A stretch of 64,000 nucleotides of DNA from Enterocloster aldenensis (lineage in GTDB: Bacteria > Bacillota > Clostridia > Lachnospirales > Lachnospiraceae): positions 62,001 through 126,000 of the forward strand of contig NZ_QVEX01000004.1 of the NCBI RefSeq assembly GCF_003434055.1. Direction: 5' to 3'. Of the stretch, positions 60,729 through 64,000 are shown one piece after another; the first letter of the stretch is position 1, and every line of letters begins with the position of its first letter. Below the pieces are notes generated by a model that did no database searches, was not told the DNA's origin, and saw only the letters and a program-made list of their open reading frames with translations. The position numbers and the translations under genes were made by a program.

Positions 60729-62065
60729 GATTGCAGATAAAAAGATATGGGGCTGTGGCCCTGGCAGGAATCATGGCAGGCAGTTTTGCGCTGACAGGCT
60801 GCGGCAGCTATGCATCAAGCAGTGAGCTGAGGCTTCAGGCGGAAGCCTCCCTTTCAGGCCAGGCGGACAGCGGGAACGGCACTGGCCAGGATAGCCGGAG
60901 GGAACCGGGCAGCGGGACACAGGACGGCCAAGGGGGGCAGGACGGCCAGGACAGTCAAGGGGCGCAGGACGGCCAGGGCATCCGGACCGGCGGACCGTCC
61001 GCCGAAACCATCCGCGTGGAGACCGGGCTTACAACCGCCCCCATGCCTGAATTTGAGCCCGTGAACGATGAGGTATATGTAAAGACAGAGGATGGGGGAA
61101 GCGTCCGTCTGCGCTCATCCTGCAGCACGGACAGTGATTCCAACATCGTTACATACGCCAGTCCCGGCACCAGGCTTGCCCGTACAGGTAAGGGGAGCGA
61201 GTGGACCAGGATTGATTATAATGGTTCCACGGCCTACCTGTCATCTGCATATATCACCACGGAGGTGCCAAAGACCACGGCCGCACCGGCCCAAGGCGCC
61301 TGTGCGGACAGCGGTGAGGTGACGCTGAACCCATCCTGGAAATATGCGGAGTTTTCCAAAATCAACACAGGGGCGGCCGTCCTGTACCGTTCAGAGGCAG
61401 GGGCCAGGAAGAACATTACAATCTGTGTCAACGCCGGCCACGGCACCAAGGGCGGTTCGTCCGTGAAGACCTTGTGCCACCCCGACGGCACGCCAAAGGT
61501 AACAGGCGGCACCACCGGAACAGGTGCGACGTCCGCGGCAGCCGTGTCAGGCGGCATGACCTTTGCGGACGGCACGGCAGAGAGCAAGGTAACCCTTGCC
61601 ATGGCCTTGATTTTAAAGGATAAGCTTCTGGCGGCAGGTTATGATGTTCTTATGATTCGTGAAAATGATGACGTCCAGCTGGATAACGTGGCAAGGACCG
61701 TGATTGCCAATAATGCCAGCGACTGCCATATTGCCCTTCACTGGGATTCCACCACCAGCAACAAGGGGGCATTTTATATGAGCGTGCCCAATGTGGAGTC
61801 CTACAGGAACATGGAGCCGGTGAAATCCCACTGGCAGCAGCACAATGCGCTGGGGGAAAGCCTGGTGGCAGGCCTTAAGGGGGCTGGGGTGAAGATCTTC
61901 TCCGGCGGTTCCATGGCCATGGACCTGACCCAGACATCCTATTCCACCATCCCGTCCGTGGACATTGAACTGGGGGATAAGGCATCCGACCATTCACAGG
62001 CAACCCTGAACACACTGGCAGACGGCCTGCTGGCCGGTATCAACCAGTATTTTGGCCAATCATAA
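60725..62065 (+). CDS. N-acetylmuramoyl-L-alanine amidase lipoprotein with SH3-like domain
   Basis: Exported wall hydrolase of 446 residues. Lipobox LTGC at about 19-22 is followed by a Gly/Gln/Asp-rich linker with [15 protein letters not shown] repeats (to about 95). A bacterial SH3-like domain ([20 protein letters not shown]) comes next, then an amidase_3 domain (about 235-446). Zinc ligands sit in NAGHG, the glutamate of TAESKVTLA and ALHWD; the catalytic glutamate is in DIELGD. The ATG overlaps the mnmA stop by four bases, odd for a wall enzyme. It may be a convenience of gene order. It should trim peptide stems from peptidoglycan. Confidence 0.92.
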   Translation: MRLQIKRYGAVALAGIMAGSFALTGCGSYASSSELRLQAEASLSGQADSGNGTGQDSRREPGSGTQDGQGGQDGQDSQGAQDGQGIRTGGPSAETIRVETGLTTAPMPEFEPVNDEVYVKTEDGGSVRLRSSCSTDSDSNIVTYASPGTRLARTGKGSEWTRIDYNGSTAYLSSAYITTEVPKTTAAPAQGACADSGEVTLNPSWKYAEFSKINTGAAVLYRSEAGARKNITICVNAGHGTKGGSSVKTLCHPDGTPKVTGGTTGTGATSAAAVSGGMTFADGTAESKVTLAMALILKDKLLAAGYDVLMIRENDDVQLDNVARTVIANNASDCHIALHWDSTTSNKGAFYMSVPNVESYRNMEPVKSHWQQHNALGESLVAGLKGAGVKIFSGGSMAMDLTQTSYSTIPSVDIELGDKASDHSQATLNTLADGLLAGINQYFGQS

Positions 62066-62199
62066 GATACTGTACATAAAAGCCTTGCTGGTTTATTAAC
62101 ATTTTCTTACATAACCCTTCTTATAATAGACAAAATCTGAAAACTGGATTACAATAAGTGTAACAGTTAAAGTATTGTCAATATAAGGAGGGAATTTTT

Positions 62200-63006
62200 A
62201 TGAAATGTATGAAACGTCTGCTGGCTATTGTCCTTGGAGCAGCACTGCTTTGCCCTATGACCGCATATGCCGGACAGACAGAAGAAGCCAAGGCACTGTA
62301 TGACCAGGTACAGGAAAAGAGTAATGCAATCACGGATATGAATGCATTCTATGATTTCAAGATTAAATTTGGCGGCTCCATGATTGAGAACGCGGGCCTC
62401 ACTGCCTCTGACATGCGTCTGGAGATGAATGTCAAGATGAACCATCTGACAGAGCCTGCCCTTATGCGTTATATGGCTTACTGCAGGATGACCGATCCGG
62501 ACGGCAGCCAGATGACCTATTCCATGTACTATCTGGACGGATATATGTATATGGATATGCTGGGGCAGAAGATTAAGATGCCCATGGCCATGGGAGACAT
62601 GATGCAGCAGAGCATGGCCAGCGCCAATGCTTTTGATGTTCCGACCGATATTGTTAAGGATATGAACCTGTGGGATGAAGGCGAGAACAAGGTAATCGGG
62701 TTTACCATTGACGACAGCCGGATGAATGAATTCCTTCAGACCGTATTAGGTTCCACCGGGCTTACGGGAATGATGGAAGGGACCAGCATGAGCCTTCATA
62801 ACATAAAGGGCGAGTACGTTGTGAATCCGAACAATGACCTGATTAAGATGCGCCTTAAGATGGATATGTCCATGACCATGGACGGTGAGACCATTACCAT
62901 GAGCATGGACGGCGATGTCGGTATCGCGGATCCCGGCCAGCCAGTGGATGTTCCGGTTCCTAATATTGCTGAGTACACCGATATCACGGCAGCAGCTAAC
63001 CAGTAA
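62200..63006 (+). CDS. Secreted protein of unknown function (DUF6612/LolA-like)
   Basis: Exported protein of 268 residues. A clear signal peptide (hydrophobic core about 6-20) ends at AYA-GQ with no lipobox cysteine. The mature part is rich in Met and beta-prone (MTYSMYYLDGYMYMDMLGQKIKMPM, MDMSMTMDGETITMSMDGDVGI). It resembles LolA/LppX-type or DUF6612 proteins that may bind lipids. Identity is inferred from general features only. A TAAGGAGGG site precedes the ATG. It is alone and ends in a terminator that abuts the tRNA gene. Confidence 0.75.
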   Translation: MKCMKRLLAIVLGAALLCPMTAYAGQTEEAKALYDQVQEKSNAITDMNAFYDFKIKFGGSMIENAGLTASDMRLEMNVKMNHLTEPALMRYMAYCRMTDPDGSQMTYSMYYLDGYMYMDMLGQKIKMPMAMGDMMQQSMASANAFDVPTDIVKDMNLWDEGENKVIGFTIDDSRMNEFLQTVLGSTGLTGMMEGTSMSLHNIKGEYVVNPNNDLIKMRLKMDMSMTMDGETITMSMDGDVGIADPGQPVDVPVPNIAEYTDITAAANQ

Positions 63007-63038
63007 CCCTGCCGTAGATAAAAAAGAGTAAAAAAATC

Positions 63039-63097
63039 ATGCCAGCTACTACACAAAACACGAAATTTAGTGTATAATGCAGTAGTTGGCATTTTTT
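63039..63097 (+). terminator. Terminator of the secreted-protein gene, enclosing the tRNA promoter
   Basis: ATGCCAGCTACT (63039-63050) pairs with AGTAGTTGGCAT (63081-63092) over 12 bp with one G-U, and T6 follows right up to the tRNA. Between the arms lie TACACA (63050-63055) and TATAAT (63073-63078) at 17 bases, a good tRNA promoter. Confidence 0.75.
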
Positions 63098-63186
63098 GGA
63101 GGAGTACCCAAGTGGCTGAAGGGTCTGGCTTCGAACACCAGTAGGTCGGTAGCACCGGCGCGAGGGTTCAAATCCCTCCTCCTCCG
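63098..63186 (+). tRNA. tRNA-Ser (anticodon CGA)
   Basis: 89-base tRNA. The acceptor GGAGGAG pairs with CTCCTCC, discriminator G, and CCA is not encoded. The anticodon loop is TTCGAAC, giving CGA at 63132-63134, which reads UCG. A long variable arm (TAGGTCGGTAGCACCGGCGC) and the T-arm GAGGGTTCAAATCCCTC complete the class II form expected for serine. The innermost anticodon-stem pair is a C-A mismatch. Confidence 0.93.
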
Positions 63187-63210
63187 TTTTATAACGCCCA
63201 GGGCAGGCCA

Positions 63211-63242
63211 GGACATCCTTTCCCGCCCTCTAAAGCCTTAAG
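63211..63242 (+). repeat. Dispersed short repeat, copy 4 (diverged)
   Basis: GGACATCCTTTCCCGCCCTC and the following bases match the core of copies 2 and 3 at about 18 of 21 positions. It lies downstream of the tRNA. Confidence 0.45.
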
Positions 63243-63270
63243 CCGTCAGTTCATGGACTGGCGGTATTTT
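63243..63270 (+). terminator. Probable terminator after tRNA-Ser
   Basis: CCGTCAGT pairs with ACTGGCGG around a six-base loop and is followed by TATTTT. Confidence 0.65.
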
Positions 63271-63380
63271 CATGCCTGAAACCCACATTTTCATGCCCTC
63301 TGGCCCGGTTCCGGGTGATTTCCAAAAATAATAAAATAAAATGGGACTTTTTCCTGCATTTCACAGTCTAATAGATAGAA

Positions 63381-63409
63381 GCATGTAAAACATGCGACTG
63401 TACGTACAG
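63381..63409. promoter_or_regulatory. Palindromes upstream of the ECF sigma gene
   Basis: GCATGT/ACATGC (63381-63395) around AAA and the perfect palindrome CTGTACGTACAG (63398-63409) lie right before the ribosome site. They could bind a regulator or fold in the mRNA leader. Confidence 0.45.
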
Positions 63410-63426
63410 AAAAGAGAGGAACAGCA

Positions 63427-63948
63427 ATGGAAAACTTAATAAAGAAAGCAAAATTGCGGGATGCGGATGCTTTTACAGAACTGATGCAGCAGCAGATGCA
63501 GAACATGTACAAAACAGCCCGTTCTGTTTTGGGCAATGAGGAAGATGTAGCGGACGCCATATCAGACACCATACTGGCATGCTGGGAAAAAATCGGACAG
63601 TTGAAGCAGGATGGATACTTCAGGACCTGGATGACCCGCATCCTGGTCAACAAGTGCAGGGACATCATACAGAAGAAAAAGCAGTTCTGTCTGATGGAAG
63701 AGGTGCCGGAGGTCCCGTCCCAGGATAAGGGATATGAGGACACGGAATGGAAGGAGGCGCTGAACATGCTGGGGGAACGGTACCGGCTGATCATGATGCT
63801 GTACTATGTGGAAGGCTTTCAAATCAACGAAATCAGCAGTATCCTGGAAATCACCGAGAGCACGGTCAGGACCCGTCTGGCCAGGGGAAGGGAAAAACTG
63901 GCAGGGGATTACCGCCCGGAACTAAGGAGGAACAGATATGAAAAATAA
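63427..63948 (+). CDS. ECF-type RNA polymerase sigma factor
   Basis: Sigma factor of 173 residues with only regions 2 and 4. Region 2 (about 8-75; DADAFTELMQQQMQNMYKTARSVLGNEEDVADAISDTIL) and the -10 recognition stretch YFRTWMTRILVNKCRDIIQKK are followed by region 4 (YRLIMMLYYVEGFQINEISSILEITESTVRTRLARGREKL), which reads the -35. GAGAGGAA precedes the ATG. The following gene starts inside its 3' end and probably encodes its anti-sigma factor. Stimulus unknown. Confidence 0.93.
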   Translation: MENLIKKAKLRDADAFTELMQQQMQNMYKTARSVLGNEEDVADAISDTILACWEKIGQLKQDGYFRTWMTRILVNKCRDIIQKKKQFCLMEEVPEVPSQDKGYEDTEWKEALNMLGERYRLIMMLYYVEGFQINEISSILEITESTVRTRLARGREKLAGDYRPELRRNRYEK

Positions 63949-64000
63949 AGATATCATAAAAACATTACAGAAAGAGATAGAAATCCCTGACATTGTCCAG
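63938..64000 (+). CDS. Start of a gene after the sigma factor, probable anti-sigma factor (partial)
   Basis: The first 21 codons (MKNKDIIKTLQKEIEIPDIV) run off the end of the window. AGGAGGAAC precedes the ATG, which overlaps the sigma gene by 11 bases. In clostridia this place is usually held by a membrane anti-sigma factor of the DUF4179 kind. The assignment rests on position alone. Confidence 0.55.
   Translation, partial: MKNKDIIKTLQKEIEIPDIVQ

Noticed and set aside
1-64000. Insertion sequences, prophage or integrative element
   Set aside because: No transposase, integrase, phage or conjugation gene was recognised, and no direct-repeat target sites stood out.

Overview
The window is a chromosomal segment of about 50-55% G+C, densely packed with genes on both strands. 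It looks like a clostridial Firmicute of the Lachnospiraceae, with the Enterocloster / Clostridium clostridioforme group as the likeliest neighbourhood. That placement is inferred from gene style and was not searched. Supporting signs are strong GGAGG ribosome sites, TPP and THF riboswitches, YesM/YesN two-component pairs, a SpoVB-type flippase, a clostridial collagen-like surface protein, TRAP transporters, and an ECF sigma factor followed by its presumed regulator. No insertion sequence, prophage, CRISPR array or rRNA was seen.

Layout. 1-2.4 kb: an AT-rich spacer with a purine-rich tandem repeat, then an OmpR-type two-component system on the minus strand. 2.5-9.3 kb: the divergent RND efflux operon (adaptor, pump, two TolC-like proteins). 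9.3-13.9 kb: a YesM/YesN two-component system divergent from an orphan sugar-binding lipoprotein. 14.1 kb: an HPr-like protein without the active histidine. 14.7-21.2 kb: a 2-aminoethylphosphonate locus (RpiR regulator, ABC ATPase, permease joined to its binding protein, PhnW, PhnX). 21.3-23.5 kb: an AmmeMemoRadiSam pair. 23.7-25.2 kb: a collagen-like protein. 25.2-28.3 kb: a TPP-riboswitch-controlled thiamine or pyrimidine uptake operon. 28.7-33.3 kb: a very large PAS/GGDEF/EAL/GGDEF protein. 33.7-38.7 kb: a TRAP transporter, an enolase-superfamily enzyme and a FadR-type regulator. 38.8-48.2 kb: an orphan PTS-like EIIC, a PAP2 phosphatase, an MBL-fold hydrolase, a THF-riboswitch folate transporter, a GltD-like oxidoreductase, a MATE pump, a HAD phosphatase and a SpoVB-like flippase. 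48.5-50.3 kb: a second TRAP permease pair with no binding protein. 50.4-56.0 kb: a glycosaminoglycan-type locus (sugar ABC permeases, heparinase II/III-like lyase, GH88 hydrolase) that appears to be decaying. 56.2-62.1 kb: a WG-repeat protein, cysteine desulfurase, IscU-like scaffold, MnmA and an amidase. 62.2-64.0 kb: a secreted protein, tRNA-Ser(CGA), an ECF sigma factor and the start of its partner.

Most notable points. (i) The glycosaminoglycan locus carries a deletion scar joining the 5' end of a YesM-like kinase gene to the 3' end of a sugar-binding-protein gene, and its second permease gene has an amber stop inside the EAA loop. The two catabolic enzymes downstream look intact. (ii) The phosphonate permease and binding lipoprotein lie in one open frame. 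Removing one G from a G4 run would restore a normal stop, so the fusion hinges on one base. (iii) A Memo/LigB-like plus AMMECR1 fusion is translationally coupled to a radical SAM enzyme, a widespread system whose reaction is unknown. (iv) A short dispersed repeat occurs at least four times, each just downstream of a transcription unit. (v) TTAGACCTAA palindromes flank the promoter of the TRAP/enolase operon, and a related site precedes its regulator gene.
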